Virus record (IMG/VR): IMGVR_UViG_3300025703_000011
Location: 1 to 43,549 of that record
DNA: 43,549 nucleotides
Reading direction: 5' to 3' (one strand)
Source: a virus
The notes under the pieces: generated by a model
What the model saw: the letters and a program-made list of their open reading frames with translations, nothing else
What the model was told of the DNA's origin: nothing
Databases searched by the model: none
Shown: piece after piece, positions 1 through 7,203 of the stretch
How the letters are laid out: every line of letters begins with the position of its first letter
How positions within the stretch are numbered: the stretch's first letter is position 1
Translations under genes and position numbers: made by a program

Positions 1-1
1 A

Positions 2-118
2 GCGAGCGTCCCGGCAGCCATAGGCTATACTCTCAGTGGACAAGCCGCTATCGACGCGGCTAACGCTTTGCAGCCCACTACGCCTATCACGGTTCAGGCC
101 GGTGGGAAGGTACTATAG
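2..118 (+). CDS. C-terminal end of an unidentified protein (partial)
   Basis: An open frame enters from the left edge and runs 38 codons to a TAG at 116-118. It reads as ordinary protein (ASVPAAIGYTLSG..., ending TVQAGGKVL) with balanced codon use. The TAG overlaps the GTG start of the next gene (TAGTG), as expected for translationally coupled phage genes. The Ala/Gly/Thr-rich composition gives no family. The N-terminus lies outside the window. Confidence 0.6.
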   Translation, partial: ASVPAAIGYTLSGQAAIDAANALQPTTPITVQAGGKVL

Positions 119-393
119 TGAATGTAAAAGAGAACCGAGAGCTGGGGCACTTATGGCTTAATCGCTATGTGCAGGCTGGGCATAAAATGTCTATACAACG
201 CTATCAGCGTTTGATGTGTTGGCTGCTGGGCGATACCTATGCTCAAATTGCTGACGCTGAGGGCACGACAGCTCAAGCTGTAGCTCATTCAGTGCGCCGT
301 GACCTCAAGAGAGTACAAGCCTTTGCGCTTGATGTTAAAAAGACTGTTGACAACGTAAACGATAAGCCTATTATAGAAAGCAAAGAGGACTAG
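118..393 (+). CDS. Small helix-turn-helix DNA-binding protein
   Basis: 91 residues with a GTG start overlapping the previous stop. Residues about 42-70 (GDTYAQIADAEGTTAQAV followed by a basic helix) look like the helix-turn-helix of sigma-factor region 4 or a phage terminase/regulator HTH: a Y.QIA first helix, a small turn and a recognition helix. The C-terminal 20 residues are charged and probably disordered. It opens a run of overlapping small genes and could regulate them, but target and function are inferred from the HTH alone. Confidence 0.7.
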   Translation: MNVKENRELGHLWLNRYVQAGHKMSIQRYQRLMCWLLGDTYAQIADAEGTTAQAVAHSVRRDLKRVQAFALDVKKTVDNVNDKPIIESKED

Positions 394-397
394 CATT

Positions 398-583
398 ATG
401 CGGGCAACCGTACTTTGGGATATACCAATGCGAACTAACGAACAGAGAATATGGGTAAAGCGTGGAGAGTATCCAGTGCTTCATCCTGTAGGTGTAGATA
501 AGCTTTTAATTGAGATCTTCGATAAGGGCGAAGAGCGACAAGTAACGTGCGTTAAAGTGGAGGACGTAAGGTTAAGCATATGA
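398..583 (+). CDS. Hypothetical protein, 61 aa
   Basis: Short soluble protein beginning MRATVLWDIPMRTNEQRIW and ending in a predicted beta-rich segment. No motif is recognised. The start follows the previous stop by 4 nt, and the TGA stop overlaps the ATG of the next small gene (ATGA), which supports real translation. The reverse-strand ORF over the same bases has no such coupling and is taken as a shadow. Confidence 0.6.
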   Translation: MRATVLWDIPMRTNEQRIWVKRGEYPVLHPVGVDKLLIEIFDKGEERQVTCVKVEDVRLSI

Positions 584-663
584 GAATAACCATCGACTAT
601 ATTGAGAGTACACATTTTATACCTGTACGGGTAACCCGAGAACGTATTTATGACCACGAGTGA
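580..663 (+). CDS. Very small hypothetical protein, 27 aa
   Basis: The ATG overlaps the preceding TGA (ATGA at 580-583), and the frame ends at TGA 661-663, inside the first codons of the next gene (ATG 650). The product begins MRITIDYIESTHFIPV and ends IYDHE. It is called on position: it fills an otherwise empty gap in a chain of coupled genes. No function can be assigned. Confidence 0.45.
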   Translation: MRITIDYIESTHFIPVRVTRERIYDHE

Positions 664-880
664 GGTAACTACCGCTGAGATCCCGAAGCCACTGGTGCAC
701 ATTGAGGACTGGTGGATACGACAAGGACGTTTGCATGGTAAGGTACTCGATCACCCTATGTTTGGTGCGGGGGAGATCATTACCAGCTTTCCCTTAATCG
801 GAGACTATGTTGGAGCTGTTGAAGGTTCGAGCGTAGAAACGAGTAATGTTATTTATAGGTTGGGGAAGGAAAAAGACTAA
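650..880 (+). CDS. Hypothetical protein, 76 aa
   Basis: Soluble protein with Trp-rich IEDWWIRQGRLHGKVLDHP and FGAGEIITSF segments, suggesting a small beta-barrel fold. It resembles short phage proteins that carry a 'xGxVxxHPxFxxGxxIxTS' pattern, but I cannot name the family. The TAA stop overlaps the ATG of the zinc-finger gene at 880. Confidence 0.6.
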   Translation: MTTSEVTTAEIPKPLVHIEDWWIRQGRLHGKVLDHPMFGAGEIITSFPLIGDYVGAVEGSSVETSNVIYRLGKEKD

Positions 881-1845
881 TGGCATACAAGCGCAAGTCG
901 AGTAGGCGTAAGACCTGCCCGCAGTGTGGAGAGAAGCGGGCTATAGCTCATTCTCGTACTTTATGTATGGGTTGCCGACGGTTCAATACTGATGTAGCCC
1001 TGGGGCGTATTAAAGCACCCGACTATGAGGAGGTAACGATTGAAGGCTATAAAGAGCCTATGGAGAAAGTGCAGACTGGCTTCGGATACTTTGGAGCGGT
1101 TACTACTACCAAAGATGGGGAGTTGATCCAGTGTCATATATGCGGTTACTACTATGCTAATCTCTGTGGTCACATTATTCACAATCACAAGAGAAACCTC
1201 AAAGAGTACAAGATTGAATATGGTCTACGGATCAACGACGGCCTTGTGTCGCCAGTAATGAGAGAGAAGTTTCAGCAAGCCTTTGAGAAGCATAGACAGG
1301 CTAGTGGGTTCGGTAATGATGAGAACAATAAGAAGGCCTGGGCTGCTGCTAAAAAGTCTAGGGACGAGGGTTATCAAGCCGGTGGCGATACTTGGAAGCC
1401 TATCACTCGAAACGAGAAGGGCATGTGCAGGGAGCAGATACTCGCCAAAGTCCGTCATGTAGTAGAGCTCAACGAAGGTACGGCTACTATACGAGATATG
1501 CGTGATACCTACGGGAAGCAATACACTGATACTATTCGTACATTCTTTGGCTCGTGGCCAGCTGCCGTCAAAGCAGCTGGAGGTTCGACAGCCTTACAGA
1601 TGAAAAACAAAGCGTTTAGGAAACGTAAGCGTGACGTTATTAAGCGTATTAAACGCTGGTACAAAGAGACCGGACACCCACCCTATAGCTCTGACTTCAA
1701 CTCTAGCGATGAGCTACCAGATCAGAAGTGGGTTAGTAGACACTTTGGTACGTTGAATAAGGCGCGTCGCTTGGCTAAGGTTCCCGAGGTCGTCTACATT
1801 AACGGCCAGTGGGAAGAGTTATTTATAGATCTGGATGAAAAGTAA
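880..1845 (+). CDS. Zinc ribbon / MucR-like zinc finger / HNH-repeat DNA-binding protein
   Basis: 321 residues with three visible parts. Residues about 13-33 hold a zinc ribbon (CPQCGEK...CMGC). Residues about 85-125 hold a Ros/MucR-type finger (CHICGYYYANLCGHIIHNH followed by LKEYKIEYGL), which in MucR proteins binds DNA. The C-terminal third has two copies of the homing-endonuclease-associated repeat: about 187-236, with the signature TFFGSWPAAVKAAG, and about 252-303, with RHFGTLNKARRLAKVP. No HNH or GIY-YIG catalytic motif is visible, so it is more likely a sequence-specific DNA-binding regulator than an active homing nuclease. The stop overlaps the next ATG (TAATG). Confidence 0.8.
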   Translation: MAYKRKSSRRKTCPQCGEKRAIAHSRTLCMGCRRFNTDVALGRIKAPDYEEVTIEGYKEPMEKVQTGFGYFGAVTTTKDGELIQCHICGYYYANLCGHIIHNHKRNLKEYKIEYGLRINDGLVSPVMREKFQQAFEKHRQASGFGNDENNKKAWAAAKKSRDEGYQAGGDTWKPITRNEKGMCREQILAKVRHVVELNEGTATIRDMRDTYGKQYTDTIRTFFGSWPAAVKAAGGSTALQMKNKAFRKRKRDVIKRIKRWYKETGHPPYSSDFNSSDELPDQKWVSRHFGTLNKARRLAKVPEVVYINGQWEELFIDLDEK

Positions 1846-2012
1846 TGATCTGTTATAAAGATATTACATACTGCGGTAGTAAGGTTAAAAAACATACTTG
1901 TGGCCGTGAGTTTACTAAACAAGACGCTATAGACGCTGAAAAGTGGTGGGGCGGTAAAGATTACCCTGTTGCTTACAGTTATTATTGCGGAGAGCCAAAG
2001 GGGGAGAAGTAA
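1845..2012 (+). CDS. Cys-containing mini-protein, 55 aa
   Basis: The ATG overlaps the previous TAA, and the TAA stop overlaps the ATG of the HAD-like gene. The product begins MICYKDITYCGSKV and has four cysteines (near residues 3, 10, 19 and 48), which could form a zinc knuckle. It fills exactly the gap between two coupled genes. The longer alternative start of the next gene at 1985 would run through it and is less likely. Confidence 0.6.
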   Translation: MICYKDITYCGSKVKKHTCGREFTKQDAIDAEKWWGGKDYPVAYSYYCGEPKGEK

Positions 2013-2359
2013 TGGGAGCTAACGCTGATCTCGACCTGCCTTTCGATAGAATACGAAAGATTAAAATAGCTTTTGATGTAGACGGGACGCTACGGAGCAA
2101 TAAGACTGATACTACCCAAGATCCGAACGAGCGTATAGTAGCCCTGTTCCAGATACTGAGCACATTCAAGAATACCAAGCTGTATGTATGGTCTGGCGGA
2201 GGAGCTGACTATGCTCTACGGTTTGCTGAGCGTTACCACCTACCCGTCCCGTCGACGCGCTGTATTAGTAAGATCGGGGCTCCGCACATGGATATAGCTA
2301 TAGATGATATTCAAGATACGGCTATTGCAGACATTAATTTAATTGTAAGGGAGAAATAG
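2012..2359 (+). CDS. HAD-like hydrolase/phosphatase
   Basis: 115 residues from the ATG that overlaps the previous stop. HAD motif I is FDVDGTL (Asp22 and Asp24, nucleophile and acid/base). Motif II is VWSGGG. Motif IV is DIAIDD (acidic Mg2+ ligands) near residue 95. The protein is short and has no cap domain, like small polynucleotide-phosphatase or nucleotidase members found in phages. A likely role is nucleic-acid 3'/5' end or nucleotide dephosphorylation; the substrate cannot be read from the sequence. The motif III lysine is probably in SKIGAP. Confidence 0.75.
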   Translation: MGANADLDLPFDRIRKIKIAFDVDGTLRSNKTDTTQDPNERIVALFQILSTFKNTKLYVWSGGGADYALRFAERYHLPVPSTRCISKIGAPHMDIAIDDIQDTAIADINLIVREK

Positions 2360-2360
2360 T

Positions 2361-2780
2361 ATGGGTTTATTTTATGGGAAAAACAGTAATGGCTACCCAG
2401 AGCCTAAGTCATTCAATATAGGGTTTGCTCTAGTGGGTATGTTGTTGTTGGTCATTGTGGCACCCATGTACGGGCTACCGTCCTATGGACGCTACCAGAG
2501 GTTACAGAACGAGCATAACCAGACATCAGTTAACGATATACAGATAGCGCAGACACAGCAGCTCGTGAAGGTGCAGCAGCAGAAAGCTCAGATACAGATA
2601 GCACAAGCTATTGGTATTGCTAAGGCTCAAGAGATCATTAAAAGTACTTTGACGCCAGCCTACCTACAGTATGAGGCTATCGAAGCCCAGAAGGCCGAGA
2701 TCAACAGCCCGAACCATACTATTATCTATGTTCCGTCCGGAGCTAATGGTATCCCGCTAGTACAAACAACTAACCCTTAA
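2361..2780 (+). CDS. Truncated prohibitin-like (SPFH-tail) membrane protein
   Basis: 139 residues with one transmembrane segment (about 19-41, GFALVGMLLLVIVAP). A Gln/Ala-rich coiled coil follows (about 58-95), then a C-terminus reading AKAQEIIKSTLTPAYLQYEAIEAQ and IIYVPSGANGIPLV. That C-terminal pattern is characteristic of prohibitin/HflC-type SPFH proteins (typically '..IIaesLTPeYLrYkalEal...vvyVPsGgnGlPli'). The large SPFH/band-7 domain that normally sits between membrane and coiled coil is missing. It may join or block a host SPFH ring; this is inference. Confidence 0.7.
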   Translation: MGLFYGKNSNGYPEPKSFNIGFALVGMLLLVIVAPMYGLPSYGRYQRLQNEHNQTSVNDIQIAQTQQLVKVQQQKAQIQIAQAIGIAKAQEIIKSTLTPAYLQYEAIEAQKAEINSPNHTIIYVPSGANGIPLVQTTNP

Positions 2781-2792
2781 GGAGAAATAAAT

Positions 2793-3470
2793 ATGGGAAG
2801 TGCATACGACCACGAACCAAGAAGAGCCCCTAGTCCGTACTTGAGACTGGGCAATAAAGACGACAGTGTCACTATACGTATCGCCTCAGAGCCATATAGA
2901 GAGCCCAAGGTATGGCTGGGTGAACCACCAAGTGCTAAGCCAGTAGATAGCGTGGAGATCGCTCTGTGGACGCCTGAGACATGGGCAGACGTTATGCGTG
3001 ACCCTACTACTGACTACAACATCAACGAAGCTTACAGTTGGGTCGTGATTGATCGGAGTGATGGCCGGGCTAAGGTATTCTCTGGCTCTCCGTCTGTCTA
3101 TAAGAACATTAAGAATTACGCCACTATGCCAGAGTGGGGAGATCCTAAAGAATATGATATTAAAATTACCCGCACTGAAGATCCTGGACGTAATTACTAT
3201 ACAGTTATGGCACTCCCGAACAAAAGTGCCCTTACTGCCGACGAGAAGACGTTAGTAGGAGCACTGGATATGTCTACCTTGTCTCCTAATGCACGGCTAT
3301 TGACTGAACCGCAGATTGACGCAGTAGGAAACCCTGAAGACCACGTGGACGTTAGAACATTCCCAACCATAGAAAATACAATGAAGCATACTCCTGGAGT
3401 GGCCGACAAGAAAGATGCTGTTGCTGAAGTTAGTGATGAGCCTATTAACTTGGACGACATTCCATTCTAG
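2793..3470 (+). CDS. Putative single-stranded DNA-binding protein
   Basis: 225 residues. The start follows a strong AAGGAG. The N-terminal half (RLGNKDDSVTIRIASEPYREPKVW) looks like the beta-barrel core of phage SSB/gp32-type proteins. A central region rich in charged and aromatic residues follows. The extreme C-terminus EPINLDDIPF is a near-perfect SSB-Ct tip (acidic tail plus IPF), the element that recruits replication proteins. It sits among nucleic-acid genes in the left cassette. The assignment rests mainly on the tail and on length. Confidence 0.7.
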   Translation: MGSAYDHEPRRAPSPYLRLGNKDDSVTIRIASEPYREPKVWLGEPPSAKPVDSVEIALWTPETWADVMRDPTTDYNINEAYSWVVIDRSDGRAKVFSGSPSVYKNIKNYATMPEWGDPKEYDIKITRTEDPGRNYYTVMALPNKSALTADEKTLVGALDMSTLSPNARLLTEPQIDAVGNPEDHVDVRTFPTIENTMKHTPGVADKKDAVAEVSDEPINLDDIPF

Positions 3471-3478
3471 GGGGAGAT

Positions 3479-4231
3479 ATGACGAAGTTTAAGATAGGCG
3501 ATAGGGTCAATATACCCGACGACTGTATCGTTAACTACGAGAGAGGGGCTACAGTCGGTACCGTAATAGAGATTATGAGTTCCGGCGTGAGAGTGCGTGA
3601 GGATGGAAGAGGCGATGATGGGGGCTGCTATGGACACGATTACACACTAATTAAGGAAGGAGGATCTATGAAGCGGAAGTTTAGAATTGGCGATAGGGTA
3701 AAAGTTATTAAGAGCGAGTCAAGCCCCGGGAGAAAACACATGGGGACTCAAGAATATGTGGGTATGACGGGCGCTATTACCGTTAATGATGGTTCTGGGG
3801 CTCACAGTATCAAGATAGAAGGGGTTGAAAGTTGGTGGGCAGAATGGGAATTACAACTAATAGGTAAAGGAGCAAAGAAAGTTATGGGTAAGAGGACATT
3901 TAAGCAATTAAAAGATAACCAGGCTATACGCAAGGGCGCTATCTGGCAGGAAGAGTGCGAGGACGGTACACAGCCGTACGCGCTCATTACACCCGAGTTG
4001 TGTAAGTTTGAAAGCGATGACCGAGAGTACAGTCAGCCCTGTAGGGAAATAATCGAGCAGAACCCTACGTGGTTTGTTGAGGTATTCCCGGCTAGTGAGG
4101 CATTTTTGACCAAGGAAGAGCTTGCTACTTTCAGGCAGTTTGTGAAGGCTCAGCAACATTTTAAGAAAGTAACCACTCCCAAGGTTGAAGTTCAACGAGT
4201 AAAGCGCAAGTACACGAAGAAGACTAAATAG
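3479..4231 (+). CDS. Multi-domain KOW/SH3-like protein with internal start sites
   Basis: 250 residues. Two tandem SH3/KOW-like modules begin KFKIGDRVNIP (residue 3) and KFRIGDRVKVI (residue 66). A third domain starting MGKRTFKQLKDNQAI contains IEQNPTWFVEVFP. Each later module begins at an in-frame Met preceded by purine-rich sequence. The best is AAGGAGGATCT before ATG 3669, a textbook Shine-Dalgarno that also encodes KEGGS. The ORF may therefore yield full-length and shorter products. The third domain is related to the C-terminal half of the gene at 5401. The Lys/Arg-rich tail could bind nucleic acid. Confidence 0.65.
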   Translation: MTKFKIGDRVNIPDDCIVNYERGATVGTVIEIMSSGVRVREDGRGDDGGCYGHDYTLIKEGGSMKRKFRIGDRVKVIKSESSPGRKHMGTQEYVGMTGAITVNDGSGAHSIKIEGVESWWAEWELQLIGKGAKKVMGKRTFKQLKDNQAIRKGAIWQEECEDGTQPYALITPELCKFESDDREYSQPCREIIEQNPTWFVEVFPASEAFLTKEELATFRQFVKAQQHFKKVTTPKVEVQRVKRKYTKKTK

Positions 4232-4244
4232 AGAGGAGGGAATC

Positions 4245-4835
4245 GTGGACGTAAGCAAACTAACCATTAACGAAGGGTTGCTGAAGTCGCCAGTATTGAC
4301 CAGTAAACGGAAGCGTGAGCTACGGATACTAGCTATTACAGACTTCATTAAGGCTAATCCAGGGAAGCGTATTTATTATAAGCAGATTGCCCAGATTGGT
4401 AATTTCCCCGGTCAGGCGGGGGCAACAAACGCTAAGGTGTTTATAGATCGGATGATTAGATGGGGTATTCTCACGGATAAATATACTGTCATTGAACCCT
4501 TGAAGGTGTGGCAGGCTTACGGGCTGAGTCGGCCTCATTACAGCAAGAAAAAGCCAGTTATTGGTAACACCTTCAACTCAGTAATACCGAAGGCTATAGA
4601 TCTTGGAGAGGCTATAGGGAAACTTAGGGCAGCCTCATTACAGCAAGAAAAAGCCAGAGGCTCGGAGCCGTTGCAGGGAGACAAAGCAGAGCCGCACAAG
4701 TGGGTTCCAGTAGTAAGTTACACCCTTAATGACTTGGAGAGGCTGGGCATGAGGTACGAGTTTTACAGTAGGTATGCTGGCGGAACCTCTGTACCGGGGT
4801 TCTTGACATGGCTGAAAGAACAGGAGAAGGCGTAA
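4245..4835 (+). CDS. Putative winged-helix protein
   Basis: 196 residues from a GTG preceded by GAGGAGG. Residues about 25-75 (ITDFIKANPGKRIYYKQIAQIGNF...KVFIDRMIRWGIL) have the helix-helix-wing look of a winged-helix DNA-binding domain. The middle carries the two reading-frame versions of a 26-bp direct repeat (positions 4532 and 4632). The C-terminal part (YTLNDLERLGMRYEFYSR...) is unassigned. The stop overlaps the next ATG (TAATG). Confidence 0.6.
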   Translation: MDVSKLTINEGLLKSPVLTSKRKRELRILAITDFIKANPGKRIYYKQIAQIGNFPGQAGATNAKVFIDRMIRWGILTDKYTVIEPLKVWQAYGLSRPHYSKKKPVIGNTFNSVIPKAIDLGEAIGKLRAASLQQEKARGSEPLQGDKAEPHKWVPVVSYTLNDLERLGMRYEFYSRYAGGTSVPGFLTWLKEQEKA

Positions 4836-5401
4836 TGGCGGCCTATACGGGTTATTGTGGTTGCCCCTCCTGTTATCCGCATTACCAGAGACATATTATG
4901 GAGCAGGAAATAGCGTACCGCGTAGCCCGGGAGGTGGAGTACGAAATGCGCCGGATGATGATGCCACGGATGCAGTACTACTACGAGACTTCAATAATGG
5001 GTATGGATGTCGCAAAGCCAACTGACACCGTGGAGTGCATTGGTAAGTGGCAGTCCGTAGCTATGCGCGAACAGGGATACTGGGAAACACGAGCCTGGAA
5101 TCAACAGTATATATCCTATTCTGAGACGAGCGCTTGGAATAAGGAAGCAATTAAGCAACTAATGGCTGGAGAGCCAAAGAAAGAGAGTAATAACATGGGC
5201 GGAATAGTAAAACGAATCAAGGCTTTAGGCCTCAACAAAGCAGACAAATTGTTACGCAAGTATCAGATTGTCGATAACGCTGGGGACTTGACCTCTGACG
5301 GTAAAGAAGCACTGCTTAATCTGTTGTTTGAGCAGAATAAGACAGCCCTGGTAGCTAAGTTAACAGAGGTGGAAGCTAACGAGAAGCAAAGCAAGAAGTA
5401 A
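4835..5401 (+). CDS. Hypothetical protein, 188 aa, Cys-rich N-terminus
   Basis: I chose ATG 4835 (overlapping the previous stop, 8 nt after AGGAGAAGG) over an upstream in-frame ATG at 4808. The N-terminus MAAYTGYCGCPSCYP has three closely spaced Cys, suggesting a metal site. A Met/Arg/Tyr-rich helical segment follows (VEYEMRRMMMPRMQYYYE). The last 65 residues, from a Met at about residue 122 (MGGIVKRIKALGLNKADKLLRKY), form a separate basic helical domain with a shuffled 'TSDGKEALLNLLFEQN' helix. That second part could be translated separately. Confidence 0.6.
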   Translation: MAAYTGYCGCPSCYPHYQRHIMEQEIAYRVAREVEYEMRRMMMPRMQYYYETSIMGMDVAKPTDTVECIGKWQSVAMREQGYWETRAWNQQYISYSETSAWNKEAIKQLMAGEPKKESNNMGGIVKRIKALGLNKADKLLRKYQIVDNAGDLTSDGKEALLNLLFEQNKTALVAKLTEVEANEKQSKK

Positions 5402-5886
5402 TGGCTCATTTGAAAGTCGGCGATAAAGTCATACTGTTTTATGACGACAATAACCCCAGTAACCCTCTGCTGGGTACCAAGACCATTATCACTAAGGTGC
5501 GTGGTGGGTCGACAACGGCCAATAAATATCCCTATAGCATTACAGCGGGTCCCGATGTGTGCTGGGGAGACCACGAATTAAAATTAGTAAAGGAGACAAG
5601 TATGTCAAAGAAGTTTTATAGAGTTATTAAAGATCTTCCTCAGTGGAGCGAAGGGGCGATAGTCAAGCTGGACGATGGTGGCTATGTGACTATTAGCGAC
5701 CTCTGGAACACCGAGGCTACTGATATTGCAGAGAAAGACGACGACACTATCTGCATAAGAGCTAAAGTAGTCGAAAATAGCCCAGAGTACTTTGAGCGTG
5801 TCTACGAGGTTGGTGTACTAGGGAAGACTAAGTACCTCGCTAAGGAAGCCGCACGGGCAGCTCACAACTCGCTCGTTAAGAAATAG
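5401..5886 (+). CDS. KOW/SH3-like protein, paralogue of the 3479 gene
   Basis: 161 residues. The first module, MAHLKVGDKVILFYDD through DVCWGDHELKLV, matches the IGDRV modules of the 250-aa protein. The second begins at an in-frame Met (5602) preceded by AAAGGAGACAAGT. It contains KDLPQWSEGAIVKL and VENSPEYFERVYEV, aligning with RKGAIW and IEQNPTWFVEVF of the other protein. The two genes therefore share a module order and the internal Shine-Dalgarno arrangement. The ATG overlaps the previous TAA. Confidence 0.6.
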   Translation: MAHLKVGDKVILFYDDNNPSNPLLGTKTIITKVRGGSTTANKYPYSITAGPDVCWGDHELKLVKETSMSKKFYRVIKDLPQWSEGAIVKLDDGGYVTISDLWNTEATDIAEKDDDTICIRAKVVENSPEYFERVYEVGVLGKTKYLAKEAARAAHNSLVKK

Positions 5887-5894
5887 GAGGTTAT

Positions 5895-6116
5895 ATGCCA
5901 GGTACAGTTGAAGGCGGCAAACAGGCCGGGAAGACGAATAAGAGAAAGTACGGTAAAGACTTCTACGCTAAGATCGGTGCCATGGGCGGTAAACTCGGCA
6001 AGACGGGGGGCTTTGGCTCCCCACTGAAAGGGGCTGATGGTATGACCGGTAAAGAGCGAGCTAGTGTTATGGGAGTAATTGGTGGGCGGAAATCAAGGAG
6101 AGGGAAGAGACGATGA
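5895..6116 (+). CDS. Basic Gly/Lys-rich KGG-type small protein
   Basis: 73 residues preceded by AGGAGG. The segments FYAKIGAMGGKLGKTGGF and SVMGVIGGRKSRRGKRR resemble the KGG repeat of small stress proteins (general stress protein, Con-10-like). The high positive charge suggests nucleic-acid or membrane contact. Similar proteins occur in many phages without a proven function. The TGA stop is inside the next start (ATGA). Confidence 0.6.
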   Translation: MPGTVEGGKQAGKTNKRKYGKDFYAKIGAMGGKLGKTGGFGSPLKGADGMTGKERASVMGVIGGRKSRRGKRR

Positions 6117-6355
6117 ACGCATTTGTATGGTTCTATTTAATCTGGTTTGGTGCAGGGTTGGTGAGTGCACCCTTCGTCTACGCTATGAGTTTTTATTATT
6201 GGCAGACAAAGTACGCGGAGATTTCCCCGCAGAACCGCACAGAAGATAGACAGAAGTCGATTGTGTTTGGGTTGTTAGGGATCCCTATGGGGTTTATATC
6301 CCTCCCCTTATACTACTCATTATGTAAGGAACACCTCGGCCTTAAGTGGAAATAG
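6113..6355 (+). CDS. Small membrane protein, two TM helices
   Basis: 80 residues. TM1 is about 3-25 (FVWFYLIWFGAGLVSAPFVYAM). TM2 is about 48-68 (SIVFGLLGIPMGFISLPLYYSL). A charged loop lies between them and the tail is basic. The ATG overlaps the preceding TGA. No lysis or channel motif is recognised and the function is unknown. Confidence 0.6.
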   Translation: MNAFVWFYLIWFGAGLVSAPFVYAMSFYYWQTKYAEISPQNRTEDRQKSIVFGLLGIPMGFISLPLYYSLCKEHLGLKWK

Positions 6356-6368
6356 AGTGTGCTAGACT

Positions 6369-6722
6369 GTGGGGGTGATAACAAAGAAGCAACGTATTGG
6401 ATACCGTAAATTATCTGAAGCTAGACATTCTGAGGGAAACCCCAACTGGCGTGGAGATAAAGTAAAATATCATGGCCTACATCAGTGGGTGGGTAGGCAC
6501 CTTCCTAAGCCCGTAGTATGCGATCGGTGTAAAATGGTACCCCCTTTAGACTTGGCAAACAAAGGAATATATGATCGGCAATTATCTAACTGGGAATGGT
6601 TGTGTAGGCGATGCCACATGCTTTCAGATGGACGTTTAGACGCTATGGTAACGCGCAATAAAACTCTCCCCGTAGATATGAGTGATAAGGTGCGAGATAA
6701 GAGAGGTCGATTTGTACACTGA
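6369..6722 (+). CDS. HNH endonuclease
   Basis: 117 residues. The motif NPNWRGDKVKYHGLHQWVGRHL is followed by a zinc pair CDRC and CRRCH, with an intervening LDLANKGIYDRQLSNWEWL. This is the usual layout of small phage HNH proteins: the beta-beta-alpha core lies between the two CxxC knuckles, and the second His of the motif sits in CRRCHM. The start is a GTG; a second in-frame GTG lies 6 nt downstream. It may nick DNA during packaging or mobility, or be a free-standing homing-type nuclease. It overlaps the following nuclease gene by 11 nt. Confidence 0.8.
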   Translation: MGVITKKQRIGYRKLSEARHSEGNPNWRGDKVKYHGLHQWVGRHLPKPVVCDRCKMVPPLDLANKGIYDRQLSNWEWLCRRCHMLSDGRLDAMVTRNKTLPVDMSDKVRDKRGRFVH

Positions 6723-7203
6723 ATCGAAAGGGTTAAAAGATCCCTCTACCTTGATTTGTCCCGACTGTGCAGGGACGAGGTTCCGCGTAAATTACAATAA
6801 GGTGGTGTGCGTGAATTGCCAGTGGACCGAGAAAAGGGGTAGCAATAAGTACGGCGCTAAACGGGCTGAGTTTAAGGGAAAACATTATGATAGTAAATAT
6901 GAGGCCTCGGTTGCTCAGGAGTTAGACCTACGTTTGCAGCTCAACGACATACTGGAAGTCATCCCCCAGTTCAAAATTGAGTGCTATGCCTATCGTGAGG
7001 ATGGCACTAAGGCCTTCCTAGTCAAACATAAGGTAGATTTCCGGATCCAGCTCAAAGACGGCTCATACGAGCTCATAGAGGCTAAGGGGCAGGAAACTGA
7101 TGACTATAAGTGGAGACGGAAGTTTCTGGAGCTAATATGGCTACCAGCACACCCCGACTATACTTATACGGTGGTTAAGCAATCGAAAGGTTGGCGTGGA
7201 TGA
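6712..7203 (+). CDS. DUF1064-like PD-(D/E)XK nuclease with zinc ribbon
   Basis: I prefer TTG 6712, which follows GAGAGG; an ATG at 6682 in the same frame lies deep in the previous gene. A zinc ribbon (CPDC...CVNC) is followed by a DUF1064-type domain. Recognisable pieces are NKYGAKRAEFKGKHYDSKYEASVAQEL, then VDFRI and the EAKGQ strand (Asp...Glu-x-Lys, the PD-(D/E)XK metal site), then YKWRRKFLEL. DUF1064 proteins are common in phage replication/recombination cassettes and are thought to act as branched-DNA or endonucleases; the exact substrate is inference. Confidence 0.75.
   Translation: MYTESKGLKDPSTLICPDCAGTRFRVNYNKVVCVNCQWTEKRGSNKYGAKRAEFKGKHYDSKYEASVAQELDLRLQLNDILEVIPQFKIECYAYREDGTKAFLVKHKVDFRIQLKDGSYELIEAKGQETDDYKWRRKFLELIWLPAHPDYTYTVVKQSKGWRG

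Noticed and set aside
1985-2012. Earlier start for the HAD-like gene
   Set aside because: It would overlap the 55-aa gene completely at its end; ATG 2012 couples exactly to that gene's stop.
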